In this document: piece by piece, positions 17,861 through 28,333 of the stretch
Numbering within the stretch: the first letter of the stretch is position 1
Layout of the letters: each line of letters starts with the position of its first letter
Origin: Mixophyes australis
Taxonomy: Eukaryota > Chordata > Amphibia > Anura > Limnodynastidae
DNA: 64,000 bases
Reading direction: 5' to 3'
Assembly: GCA_036250195.1 (NCBI GenBank)
Contig: JAVHZZ010000011.1
Coordinates: 57,262,011-57,326,010 of the forward strand
Notes under the pieces: model-generated
The model's database searches: none
Told to the model about the DNA's origin: nothing
The model's input: only the letters and a program-made list of their open reading frames with translations
Program-made: the position numbers and the translations under genes

Positions 17861-20857
17861 ATGGAGACCAAAAATTTGGAGGATAAAGTAGGGAAAGATC
17901 AAGACCCACTTCCTCCTAATGCTGAAGCTGCTGCCACTAGTCATGACATAGACGATGAAATGCCATCAACGTCGTCTTCCAAGCCCGATGCCCAATCTCG
18001 TAGTACCGGGCATGTAAAATCCAAAAAGCCCAAGTTAAGAAAAAGTAGCAAAAAGAGAAACTTTAAATCATCTGAGGAGAAACGTAAAGTTGCCAATATG
18101 CCATTTACGACACGGAGTGGCAAGGAACGGCTTAGGCCCTGGCCCGTGTTCATGACTAGTGGTTCAGCTTCACCCACGGATCTTAGCCCTCCTCCTCCTC
18201 CCCCCCCCTACAAAAAATTGAAGAGAGTTATGCTGTCAGCAACAAAACAGCAAACAACTCTGCCTTCTAAAGAGAAATTATCACAAATCCCCAAGGCGAG
18301 TCCAAGGGTGTTGGTGGTTGTCAAGCCTGACCTTCCCATCACTGTACGGGAAGAGGTGGCTCGGGAGGAGGCTATTGATGATGTAGCTGGCGCTGTGGAG
18401 GAACTTGATGATGAGGATGGTGATGTGGTTATTGTAAATGAGGCACCAGGGGGGGAAACAGCTGATGTCCATGGGATGAAAAAGCCCATCGTCATGCCTG
18501 GTCAGAAGACCAAAAAATGCACCTCTTCGGTCTGGAGTTATTTTTATCCAAATCCAGACAACCAATGTATGGCAATATGTAGCTTATGTAAAGCTCAAAT
18601 AAGCAGGGGTAAGGATCTTGCCCACCTAGGAACATCCTCCCTTATACGTCACCTGAATAACCTTCATAGTTCAGTGGTTAGTTCAGGAACTGGGGCTAGG
18701 ACCCTCATCGGTACAGGGACACCTAAATCCCGTGGTCCAGTTGGATACACACCAGCAACACCCTCCTCGTCAACTTCCTCCACAATCTCCATCAGATTCA
18801 GTCCTGCAGCCCAAGTCAGCAGCCAGACTGAGTCCTCCTCAATACGGGATTCATCCGAGGAATCCTGCAGCGGTACGCCTACTACTGCCACTGCTGCTGT
18901 TGCTGCTGTTAGTCGGTCATCTTCCCAGAGGGGAAGTCGTAAGACCGCTAAGTCTTTCACAAAACAATTGACCGTCCAACAGTCGTTTGCCATGACCACC
19001 AAATACGATAGTAGTCACCCTATTGCAAAGCGTATAACTGCGGCTGTAACTGCAATGTTGGTGTTAGACGTGCGCCCGGTGTCCGCCATCAGTGGAGTGG
19101 GATTTAGAGGGTTGATGGAGGTATTGTGTCCCCGGTACCAAATCCCCTCGAGATTCCACTTCACTAGGCAGGCGATACCAAAAATGTACAGAGAAGTACG
19201 ATCAAGTGTCCTCAGTGCTCTTAAAAATGCGGTTGTACCCACTGTCCACTTAACCACGGACATGTGGACAAGTGGTTCTGGGCAAACGAAGGACTATATG
19301 ACTGTGACAGCCCACTGGGTAGATGCATCCCCTTCCGCAGCAACAGCAACAGCTGCATCAGTAGCAGCATCTACAAAATGGCTGCTCATGCAAAGGCAGG
19401 CAACATTGTGCATTACAGGCTTTAATAAGAGGCACAACGCTGACAACATATTAGAGAAAATGAGGGAAATTATCTCCCAGTGGCTTACCCCACTTAGACT
19501 CTCATGGGGATTTGTGGTGTCAGACAATGCCAGTAACATTGTGCGGGCATTAAATATGGGCAATTTCCGGCACGTCCCATGTTTTGCCCACACCATTAAT
19601 TTGGTGGTGCAGCATTACCTCAAGAGTGACAGGGGTGTGCAGGAGATGCTTGCGGTGGCCCGCAAAATTGCTGGACACTTTCGGCATTCAGCCAGTGCCT
19701 ACCGCAGACTAGAGGCACATCAAAAAAGCTTGAACCTGCCCTGCCATCACCTCAAACAAGAGGTTGTGACGCGCTGGAACTCCACCCTCTATATGCTGCA
19801 GAGGATGGAGGAGCAGCAAAAGGCCATTCAGGCCTACACAGCCACCTACGACATAGGCAAAGGAGTGGGGATGCGCCTCAGTCAAGCGCAGTGGAGACTG
19901 ATTTCCGTGTTGTGCAAGGTTCTGCAGCCATTTGAACTTGCCACACGAGAAGTCAGTTCCGACACTGCCAGCTTGAGTCAGGTCATTCCCCTGATCAGGC
20001 TGTTGCAGAAGCAGCTGGAGAAAGTGAGGGAGGAGCTGGTAAGCCATTGCGATTACACCAAGCATGTAGCTCTTGTGGATGTAGCCCTTCGTACGCTTTG
20101 CCAGGATCCGAGGGTGGTCACTCTTTTAAAGTCAGAGGAATACATTCTGGCCACCGTGCTCGATCCTCGGTTTAAAGCGTATGTTGTGTCTCTGTTTCCG
20201 GCGGACACAAGTCTACAGCGGTGCAAAGACCTGCTGGTCAGGAGATTGTCCTCTGAAGAGGACCGTGACATGCCAACAGCTCCACCCTCATTTTCTTCCA
20301 CATCTATGGCTGCGAGGAAAAAGCTCAGTTTTCCCAAAAGAGGCACTGGCGGGGATGCTGATAACATCTGGTCCGGACTGAAGGACCTGCCAACCATTGC
20401 AGACATGTCTACTGTCGCTGCATTGGATGCTGTCACAATAGAAAAAATTGTGGATGATTACTTTGCTGACACCATCCAAGTAGACATGTCAGACAGTCCA
20501 TATTGTTACTGGCAGGAAAAAAAGCCAGTTTGGAAGCCCCTGTACAAACTGGCTCTATTTTACCTGAGTTGTCCCCCCTCCAGTGTGTACTCGGAAAGAG
20601 TTTTTAGTGCAGCGGGGAACCTGGTCAGTGAGCGGCGAAGGAGGTTGCTTCCTCACAACGTTGAAAAAATGATGTTTATAAAAATGAATAATCAATTCCT
20701 CAATGAAGTACAGCACTGCCCTCCAGATAGTACAGAGGGACCTGTGGTTGTGGAGTCCAGCGGGGACGAATTGATAATGTGTGATGAGGAGGAAGTACAC
20801 ACTGTAGGGGGAGAGGAATCAGAGGTTGAGGATGAGGACGACATCTTGCCTCAGTAG
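17861..20857 (+). CDS. hAT-superfamily transposase with BED zinc finger, intact
   Basis: The frame is open for 1002 codons from an ATG at 17849. I prefer the ATG at 17861 (998 codons), because the deleted copy at 8548 starts there. Residue numbers below count from 17849. The N-terminus is acidic and Ser/Pro-rich with a basic stretch. A BED zinc finger follows at about 225-275 (W, C-x2-C, TSSLIRHL, H-x4-H). The RNase H-like core has LTTDMWTSG (D near 471), VVSDNASN (D near 559) and SERVFSAAG (E near 916). The C-terminus ends with the hAT dimerisation signature (SVYSERVFSAAGNLVSERRR) and an acidic tail. This is the layout of ZBED-like transposases and the length of a complete protein. It would bind the element ends and catalyse cut-and-paste transposition. 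Confidence 0.93.
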   Translation: METKNLEDKVGKDQDPLPPNAEAAATSHDIDDEMPSTSSSKPDAQSRSTGHVKSKKPKLRKSSKKRNFKSSEEKRKVANMPFTTRSGKERLRPWPVFMTSGSASPTDLSPPPPPPPYKKLKRVMLSATKQQTTLPSKEKLSQIPKASPRVLVVVKPDLPITVREEVAREEAIDDVAGAVEELDDEDGDVVIVNEAPGGETADVHGMKKPIVMPGQKTKKCTSSVWSYFYPNPDNQCMAICSLCKAQISRGKDLAHLGTSSLIRHLNNLHSSVVSSGTGARTLIGTGTPKSRGPVGYTPATPSSSTSSTISIRFSPAAQVSSQTESSSIRDSSEESCSGTPTTATAAVAAVSRSSSQRGSRKTAKSFTKQLTVQQSFAMTTKYDSSHPIAKRITAAVTAMLVLDVRPVSAISGVGFRGLMEVLCPRYQIPSRFHFTRQAIPKMYREVRSSVLSALKNAVVPTVHLTTDMWTSGSGQTKDYMTVTAHWVDASPSAATATAASVAASTKWLLMQRQATLCITGFNKRHNADNILEKMREIISQWLTPLRLSWGFVVSDNASNIVRALNMGNFRHVPCFAHTINLVVQHYLKSDRGVQEMLAVARKIAGHFRHSASAYRRLEAHQKSLNLPCHHLKQEVVTRWNSTLYMLQRMEEQQKAIQAYTATYDIGKGVGMRLSQAQWRLISVLCKVLQPFELATREVSSDTASLSQVIPLIRLLQKQLEKVREELVSHCDYTKHVALVDVALRTLCQDPRVVTLLKSEEYILATVLDPRFKAYVVSLFPADTSLQRCKDLLVRRLSSEEDRDMPTAPPSFSSTSMAARKKLSFPKRGTGGDADNIWSGLKDLPTIADMSTVAALDAVTIEKIVDDYFADTIQVDMSDSPYCYWQEKKPVWKPLYKLALFYLSCPPSSVYSERVFSAAGNLVSERRRRLLPHNVEKMMFIKMNNQFLNEVQHCPPDSTEGPVVVESSGDELIMCDEEEVHTVGGEESEVEDEDDILPQ

Positions 20858-20912
20858 AGCCTGTTTAGTCTGTACAGGGAGAGATGAATAGCTTTTTTGG
20901 TGTGGGGGCCCA

Positions 20913-20976
20913 AACAAACCAATCATTTCAGCCAAAGTTGTTTGGTAGGCCCTGTCGCTGAAATGATTGGTTTGTT
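20913..20976. repeat. Perfect 20-bp-arm hairpin after the transposase stop
   Basis: AACAAACCAATCATTTCAGC (20913-20932) pairs perfectly with GCTGAAATGATTGGTTTGTT (20957-20976), with a 24-base loop. It lies 56 bases after the stop codon. The right arm is retained in the deleted copy (9668-9680). Confidence 0.85.
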
Positions 20977-21505
20977 AAAGTGTGCATGTCCTATTTCAAC
21001 AACATAAGGGTGGGTGTGAGGGCCCAAGGACAATTCCATCTTGGAAATTTTTTTTTTGCATTATATGACCAAGCAACAGTCGTTTGCCATGTTCAAAAAG
21101 TAAAACCAAATGTAAAAAAATTCAAGAAATTAAACCAAAAGTAAAATGCCGTGTCATAATTTAAAACAAGAGGTATTGACGTGCTCTAAAACTACTGTAT
21201 TGTTGTTTATATTTTATAAACACTACACTTGAAAGCTCGAGTCTTTCAATAGAAAAGTAACTGTCCATTGCACGAATATTTGCAACAGGGACAATTTTAG
21301 GGTTAAGAAAGTCAACTAATAATAACACTTCGACGCTGTGTGTCTTTATAAACACTACACTTGGAAGTTGGAGGAGGTATTGTGGCCCCGGCACCAAATT
21401 TACTACCGGGGACACTCCACTGTGCAGTCCATATTTAGGTGTATCAGATATTAAACAACGGTGACAGTTGATGCCCAATTTTTTAATTATATTGTGGCCT
21501 CATTA

Positions 21506-22351
21506 TGTAACCCCCTGTCACTGTGTGTAGTGTGGGGTGCAAAGGGTACACAGTGCACCTCCTTCTCAAGCCCTGGCTAGCTGATGGGCATGGGTGTAAA
21601 TGATCAGGGGGTCCCTGCACATGCAGGTGTTTCTTTGTAGTTAGTGGGACACAGGTAATGTCACTTTGGTGCAGTGTAATAGAAGTCACAATAATTTGGG
21701 CGCCAGACCATCTCTATAACAAACTGAACTTTTATTTACACTCTTCCTCCAGCACGATAATCATAATGGTTGCAGAATATATACATCTCCTTACTCTCTC
21801 CAGCACAGTTATTAATGAGAAATACGAATATGGTTGCAAATATCTTATCACTCCTCCTGCACAGTTCTTAATGTTATCCAGATGTTAAATAACATAATTT
21901 ACATGTCTCTTGCACTCCATACTCACTGCAGATCACCCTTTCTGCAGGGGCACATGCATGGATGCTAATAGGCAGGCAGCCTCTCCTCCATGCAGCTCTG
22001 ACACACTCTGTGTACCTCTCAACTGCAGCTCATCCCTCCTCTGCGGGGATAATGTCTCCTGTGCTCTGACACGTCACTCTGTGTACTCTCAGCCTCAGGA
22101 TCTGACACTACAACTACCATGCCTCTTGTAACAGCCCTCACTCCAGGGCCTCTTCCATGTGCAGTGTCCCCCTCTCTCTTGGGTTCACTATAGTGGCATG
22201 GAGTTCTCCCCCTCATCCAGGGCACACATTCCTTGCCCTGGCTCAGTCACCACGCTCAGACTTCCAGGCAATGCTGGGGGAGCCTGGGAGCTTCCACCCC
22301 AGGTCCCCAGCTACAACTCTCCTCTCCTGTGTCTTCTCTCTCTTTCTGACA
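21506..22351 (-). repeat. Putative solo LTR inside the hAT element
   Basis: Termini are TGTAACCCC...CTGACA. Flanks CATTA (21501-21505) and CTTTA (22352-22356) match at 4 of 5. A minus-strand AATAAA at about 21728-21733 fits a polyadenylation signal, so the LTR would be read on the minus strand. No internal retrotransposon coding sequence accompanies it. Confidence 0.5.
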
Positions 22352-23222
22352 CTTTAAAGATCGTGCCTTTAAATGAAAAAGTCAGTCTTCATTGCACGAC
22401 TATGTGCAACAGGGACATTTTTTTGGGTTTACAAAGTCAAACAATAACACTTCGACCCTGTCTGTCTGGGGTCTCTCAATGACGAATTGTCTGTACCATG
22501 TTTGGAGGAGGTATTGTGGCCCCGGTATCAAATTGGGTACCGGGGCCACCCCACTATGCAGTCCAGATACTTGTGTGGTGGAATTCAGACACGTGGAGGG
22601 TTTTTTAATTATATTGTGGCCTCGGTACCAAATTGTGTACCGGGGCCACCCCACTACGCAGTCAAGATACTTGTTTGGTGGAATTCAGACCAGTTGAGGC
22701 CGGTTTTATTATTATATTGTGTGGACCACTCTATCTATACCACACTACAACTCTATACCACTCTATTTCCTACTTTAATTCTATTTCATACTTTAATTCT
22801 ATTTCCTACTTTAATTCTATTACTAATTAATTACCATAAAGAGGAACAAAATAAACCAATTTTACCAAAAGTATAATATGACTTAGACTTACAAACACTA
22901 CACTTTAAAGATCGTGCCTTTAAATGAAAAAGTCAGTCTTCATTGCACGACTATGTGCAACAGGGACATTTTTTTGGGTTTACAAAGTCAAACAATAACA
23001 CTTCGACCCTGTCTGTCTGGGGTCTCTCAATGACGAATTGTCTGTACCATGTTTGGAGGAGGTATTGTGGCCCCGGTATCAAATTGGGTACCGGGGCCAC
23101 CCCACTATGCAGTCCAGATACTTGTGTGGTGGAATTCAGACACGTGGAGGGTTTTTTAATTATATTGTGGCCTCGGTACCAAATTGTGTACCGGGGCCAC
23201 CACACTACGCAGTCAAGATAGA
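22352..23222. repeat. Duplicated ~320-bp block in the hAT 3' region
   Basis: The block CTTTAAAGATCGTGCCTTTA ... GTACCGGGGCCACC occurs at 22352-22670 and again, almost identical, at 22903-23221, about 551 bp apart. Within each copy GGTACCAAATTG-GTACCGGGGCCAC is itself repeated. A related, older version lies at 21230-21420. It contains GCAGTCCAGATAC. Confidence 0.88.
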
Positions 23223-23446
23223 TAGATGCGTATTGCGTATCATAGATAAAGTACATTCAGTGGTGTGGGGCAAATTGAAAAATATTCAAATTGCACTGAC
23301 ATTATCAAAAACAAGAGGTTGTCACACGCTAAAACTCCAACATGTATATGATGGAGAGGATGGAGGAGCAGCCGTATGTGTAGTGTAATGCAGATCTGTT
23401 GAAGGTTTTTTATATATTTTATTGTGGTGCCCAGTGCCCACTCCTC

Positions 23447-25010
23447 TACGCAGTCCAGGTACAATTATTGGTGCGAATCATAAAAGTTCAGGGTTTTTAA
23501 GATATTGTGGTGACCCACTCCTCTACGCAGTCCAGGTACAATTATTGGTGCGAATCATAAAAGTTCAGGGTTTTTAAGATATTGTGGTGACCCACTCCTC
23601 TACGCAGTCCAGGTACAATTATTGGTGCGAATCATAAAAGTTCAGGGTTTTTAATATATTGTGGTGACCCACTCCTCTACGCAGTCCAGGTACAATTATT
23701 GGTGCGAATCATAAAAGTTCAGGGTTTTTAAGATATTGTGGTGACCCACTCCTCTACGCAGTCCAGGTACAATTATTGGTGCGAATCATAAAAGTTCAGG
23801 GTTTTTAAGATATTGTGGTGACCCACTCCTCTACGCAGTCCAGGTACAATTATTGGTGCGAATCATAAAAGTTCAGGGTTTTTAAGATATTGTGGTGACC
23901 CACTCCTCTACGCAGTCCAGGTACAATTATTGGTGCGAATCATAAAAGTTCAGGGTTTTTAAGATATTGTGGTGACCCACTCCTCTACGCAGTCCAGGTA
24001 CAATTATTGGTGCGAATCATAAAAGTTCAGGGTTTTTAAGATATTGTGGTGACCCACTCCTCTACGCAGTCCAGGTACAATTATTGGTGCGAATCATAAA
24101 AGTTCAGGGTTTTTAAGATATTGTGGTGACCCACTCCTCTACGCAGTCCAGGTACAATTATTGGTGCGAATCATAAAAGTTCAGGGTTTTTAAGATATTG
24201 TGGTGACCCACTCCTCTACGCAGTCCAGGTACAATTATTGGTGCGAATCATAAAAGTTCAGGGTTTTTAAGATATTGTGGTGACCCACTCCTCTACGCAG
24301 TCCAGGTACAATTATTGGTGCGAATCATAAAAGTTCAGGGTTTTTAAGATATTGTGGTGACCCACTCCTCTACGCAGTCCAGGTACAATTATTGGTGCGA
24401 ATCATAAAAGTTCAGGGTTTTTAATATATTGTGGTGACCCACTCCTCTACGCAGTCCAGGTACAATTATTGGTGCGAATCATAAAAGTTCAGGGTTTTTA
24501 AGATATTGTGGTGACCCACTCCTCTACGCAGTCCAGGTACAATTATTGGTGCGAATCATAAAAGTTCAGGGTTTTTAATATATTGTGGTGACCCACTCCT
24601 CTACGCAGTCCAGGTACAATTATTGGTGCGAATCATAAAAGTTCAGGGTTTTTAAGATATTGTGGTGACCCACTCCTCTACGCAGTCCAGGTACAATTAT
24701 TGGTGCGAATCATACAAGTTCAGGGTTTTTAATATATATTGTGGTGACCCACTCCTCTACGCAGTCCAGGTACATTTATTGGTGCGATTCATAAAAGTTC
24801 AGGGTTTTTAAGATATATTGTGGTGACCCACTCCTCTACGCAGTCCAGGTACATTTATTGGTGCGATTCATAAAAGTTCAGGGTTTTTAATATATATTGT
24901 GGTGACCCACTCCTCTACGCAGTCCAGGTACAATTATTGGTGCGAATCATAAAAGTTCAGGGTTTTTAATATATTGTGGTGACCCACTCCTCTACGCAGT
25001 CCAGAAAGAT
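23447..25010. repeat. 77-bp minisatellite in the hAT 3' region, about 21 units
   Basis: TACGCAGTCCAGGTACAATT recurs at 23447, 23524, 23601 and so on every 77 bases (79 in two late units) to 24993. Most units are identical, which implies recent expansion or homogenisation. The unit carries GCAGTCCAG, as do units of the 50-bp array in hAT copy 1. Confidence 0.95.
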
Positions 25011-25328
25011 ACCTTGTTGCAACGTTTTGGACTAATAACTATATTGTGAGGTGTTCAGAATACACTGTAAATTAGTGGAAATGCTTGTTATTGAATGTTA
25101 TTGAGGTTAATAATAGCCTAGGAGTGAAAATAAGCCCAAAAACTTGATTTTTAAACTTTTTATGTTTTTTTCAAAAAAAAATCCGAATCCAATACCTTAA
25201 ATCCGAACCGAGACCTTTCGTCAAGTGTTTTGCGAGACAAATCCGAACCTCAAAGATAACGAAAATCCGGATCCAAAACACAAAACACGAGACCTCAAAA
25301 GTCGCCGGTGCACATCCCTACTAGATTC

Positions 25329-25440
25329 TGGTGATCATTCTGCTCAAGCTTAGATGTGGAATTTAACTTTTCGTCCGCTTATCATCCTCAAACTAATTGA
25401 CAAACTGAGAGGGTTAATCGAGTACTTATTCAATATCTTA
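25329..25440 (+). pseudogene. Decayed gypsy pol: integrase core end, right of the hAT insertion
   Basis: The short stretch reads in pieces as the gypsy integrase core around SSAYHPQTN and QTERVN-R-L, which includes the catalytic glutamate. It continues from 16253 when the hAT element and one copy of its target duplication are removed. Similarity stops near 25440. Confidence 0.7.
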
Positions 25441-26277
25441 GAAGCCAAGAAAAAAGAATGGGTAAGGCCGCGCTACCTTCAAGATGTATATGCAGCCACA
25501 AATGAGAACCTAGAGGTGTGTGGAGGGAAATCCCCACCCTCCCAAAGAGATAATGTAGAAATCGGAAATAGGTTCTGGGCACATAAAGTAAATATATGAT
25601 TTATATTGGGATTTATTTCTTGTACAAAACATACATAAACATATTCCGGCCGGTACAGATATAGATAAAATAAAATATTGGAATAGGCACAATGGCTTCC
25701 AATGTGGTTCAAGATTGTAATAAAGCATAAAAGTCCCAACTCTTATTGAGGTACTTCTAATGTGATCAGAATAAAAGAGTAAACTCGTAGTTCAAATATG
25801 ATGATATCAATCCAGCTAGGCATGATTGGAGTCCATAAAAGTTATAAACGTGAAGGGGTGTACAAGGTGGATCAATAATGCTGGTATGCAGGGATGTGTA
25901 TCAAATGAATATAAAATGCATATAAGTCCAGACGGATACGTAACCATAAATGTCCAAATGCTGTGTACGTATAGAAAGTTCAATGAACTTACATTTCATT
26001 GAGGGCACGGCCAGTCGGGGATAATGTTCTCCTCCTGTGGTTTAGGTGCTCTTTTTCCTCCCAAATAGCGGGTGGACATTGCCTGTAGTCGGAGTCTGTT
26101 CGGGGAGTGGCGCAGGCGCGCTCTATTCGTATATCCGCCGACTGAATCTGTCTTGCTGCTGCCGTCAATGTAGTAGGGACATAGGTTGTTATAGCATGTT
26201 AGAGATGATTCAAAGCAATGATTCTCGATCGTGCGAGTCTTGGTAGGTGTGTGGTGAAGATAAAGATATCAGCCAAA
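25441..26277. other. Intronic sequence without recognised gene
   Basis: A plus-strand open stretch (25354-25599) begins in the gypsy relic and runs on for about 50 codons after its end; I see no family in that extension. No other structure supported. Confidence 0.3.
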
Positions 26278-26947
26278 GGGGCACATTTATCAATATTCAC
26301 ATAAAGTGAAAAGTAGTTTTCAATCCTTATCGCAATGATAAGGATTGAACTATTTCTCACATTTATGTACAACCCTGCACAGAAACAGCAGTTTTTCGGA
26401 ACTGATGTAAAAAAACTGTAAAAAAAAAAAAGATGTAAAAAAACATACTTACCCCCCTCTTCGGAAGCGCTGTCTCCGGGTCTTCTCCTCGTTCTTTTCA
26501 TTCTTCAATTGCGCATGTCCAGTTCCAAGAACTGGACATGCGCGCAAAGATCCCCTCTCTGTCTCTGCAACAATCGTTGCAGAGAGAGAGCGCTGAGTGA
26601 CAGGGAGGGATCATGTGATCCCTCCACACATGCGCTGTCCAGCTCTGCTCTTCGGAGCAGAGCTGACAGCATTGGATTTCTTCAATTCTGATAATGTACA
26701 CCAGCTTCAGCTGGCGTACATTAACACAACAAGTTCCCGAAAAAAAGATTTTTAAGACTGCGGCCAGGAGCAGTCACCATATTGTTGTATGGTGACTGCT
26801 CGCAAAAACGATGAGGAGTGCAAAGCAGCAGATATCCATGATATCTGCTGCGATGCACCTTTAATAAATTTGAGTATGAGACATCCTGGACTAATTTACA
26901 CGGTAAGTGCACGATAGTGCACTACCGTTATTTCTTAAATATACCCC
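26278..26947. mobile_element. Multi-hairpin foldback MITE
   Basis: The ends GGGGCACATTTATCAA and TTCTTAAATATACCCC are approximate inverted repeats, flanked by AAA on both sides. Inside are several separate hairpins: AATCCTTATC/GATAAGGATT (26318-26347), CATGTCCAGTTC/GAACTGGACATG (26514-26541), TCTCTGCAAC/GTTGCAGAGA (26563-26586), AGCTCTGCTC/GAGCAGAGCT (26640-26663) and GTACACCAGC/GCTGGCGTAC. Confidence 0.65.
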
Positions 26948-28333
26948 AAAGTGTGGTAGATACCAATGGGCTTCCACAGGGATTGTTGTAGACTTACCGG
27001 TCAACCTTGCCACGGGCAGAGAAACGTGTTAAGTGATGTAATCACTTTCAGTTAACATTGCTGTTTGGATGCTGGCTGACTTGCATGGGATTAGGAAAGA
27101 CTGGATTCCTTAAACGTCCTTGTGTTCCAGCTCAGATAAGTGACTCCTCGCTAAGATTTGTGCATATATAAATGAGATTTTTTTTGCCAAGATTGGCTAA
27201 TAAGAACTGTCATCCTATTAACGGAGATTGGAATGAGACACGTCTATTAATGCCTTGTGTTTATCGAATAAATCCACTATGGACGTTATCTTGAGATCAA
27301 TCACTTAAGGTGAATTATAATACGTGCTCAAGGTATTTGACGTTGATATATCTGTGTACAGAGGATTCTACAAGATCTGTTCGATGTCTGATCTGTTCAT
27401 CTGAGACTTTTCTTAACAGTATTGTCCTACTGGTTCACTAATAGGCAATGCTTCTTGAGGATTATATTGAGGAGTAAGGATATACGTATATTCATTTGTC
27501 TGGCCTTTTTCACAGAAGGAATTTAGAATGGCGCCTGCAGACTGCATATCTATACCGGTTTAGTGATTTCAATTAGCAATTTACTGTGGATATTATTGCA
27601 CAATTTTTTACTATATGTATTTACATGTTTGAATATTTTACAATTATTGAATATATATCATTTACTATATCAGCATTTCCATTTTTTCATTATTTCTTGT
27701 TTTCCTAAGGGGCAATTTTAGTAGATTGCCCACTGGGAGCAGCAGATATAGTTAAGGTGTAATTTATTCTATTACTCTTATAGCTGTAAGTATCTTCTAG
27801 CGCCGATTTGGTTTATCATTACTGTAATTAATCTATATTATTAATCCATAAAATGTTTGCAGCTCTTCACAAATTCTTATTATACTACATCAAAAAGATA
27901 ATAACTAAAGAGAAAATTATATTCATAACCTTTTTCAAAATTATTATTTCTACTAAACTTATAAAATAAATTATAAAATTAAAACTTATCTTACAGACAA
28001 GTCTTGGATCAACGTCTCTGTTTAAAATAGCCAACCTCATCTCATGCTTTCTGAACAGCATGTGGCACCCTGGAGGCCATTTTTCTAATTGCCTGCTTTA
28101 TGCCACTCAAGATATGTGGCTATAAAACCAGTACAGTATACTTCTAATTAACACAATCATATATAAAGCATATTATACAATACAGTCTGTATAAATATCA
28201 CCTTCCTGGAATATTGAATAACAAAACTGAAATTATTACATGTCCTGTTTTACTGAGTCCCATAATTCCAGGAGTCACTAGAAGATCTAGCCATATTGTT
28301 CAATTATATTGTTATCTTAACCATATATTTACA
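26948..28333. other. AT-rich intronic sequence, no gene
   Basis: No coding signature. GAGAAACGTGTTAAGTGATG (27019-27038) is reminiscent of untranslated parts of Penelope-like elements, but there is no protein evidence. Confidence 0.25.

Larger units (their letters stand above)
16254..25320 (+). mobile_element. Large autonomous-looking hAT element, 9067 bp, target duplication CTAGATTC
   Basis: The termini are TAGGGATG...CATCCCTA (perfect 8-bp inverted repeat, extended imperfectly as GAGCGC/GTGCAC), flanked by identical 8-bp copies of CTAGATTC at 16246-16253 and 25321-25328, the hallmark of hAT transposition. From left to right it holds a 5' subterminal region, two tandem arrays, one open transposase gene, a 20-bp-arm hairpin, an embedded LTR, a duplicated 320-bp block, a 77-bp minisatellite of about 21 units and the 3' terminal region. 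It inserted into a gypsy integrase. The perfect duplication and open gene suggest a fairly recent insertion. Confidence 0.93.

Noticed and set aside
23447..25010. Regular repeats resembling a CRISPR array
   Set aside because: There are no variable spacers; the whole 77-bp unit repeats, and it lies inside a eukaryotic hAT element.
25441..25599. Continuation of the gypsy frame reading KKKEWVRPRYL as a possible Harbinger-type protein
   Set aside because: The resemblance is limited to a few residues, and no other domain part is present.
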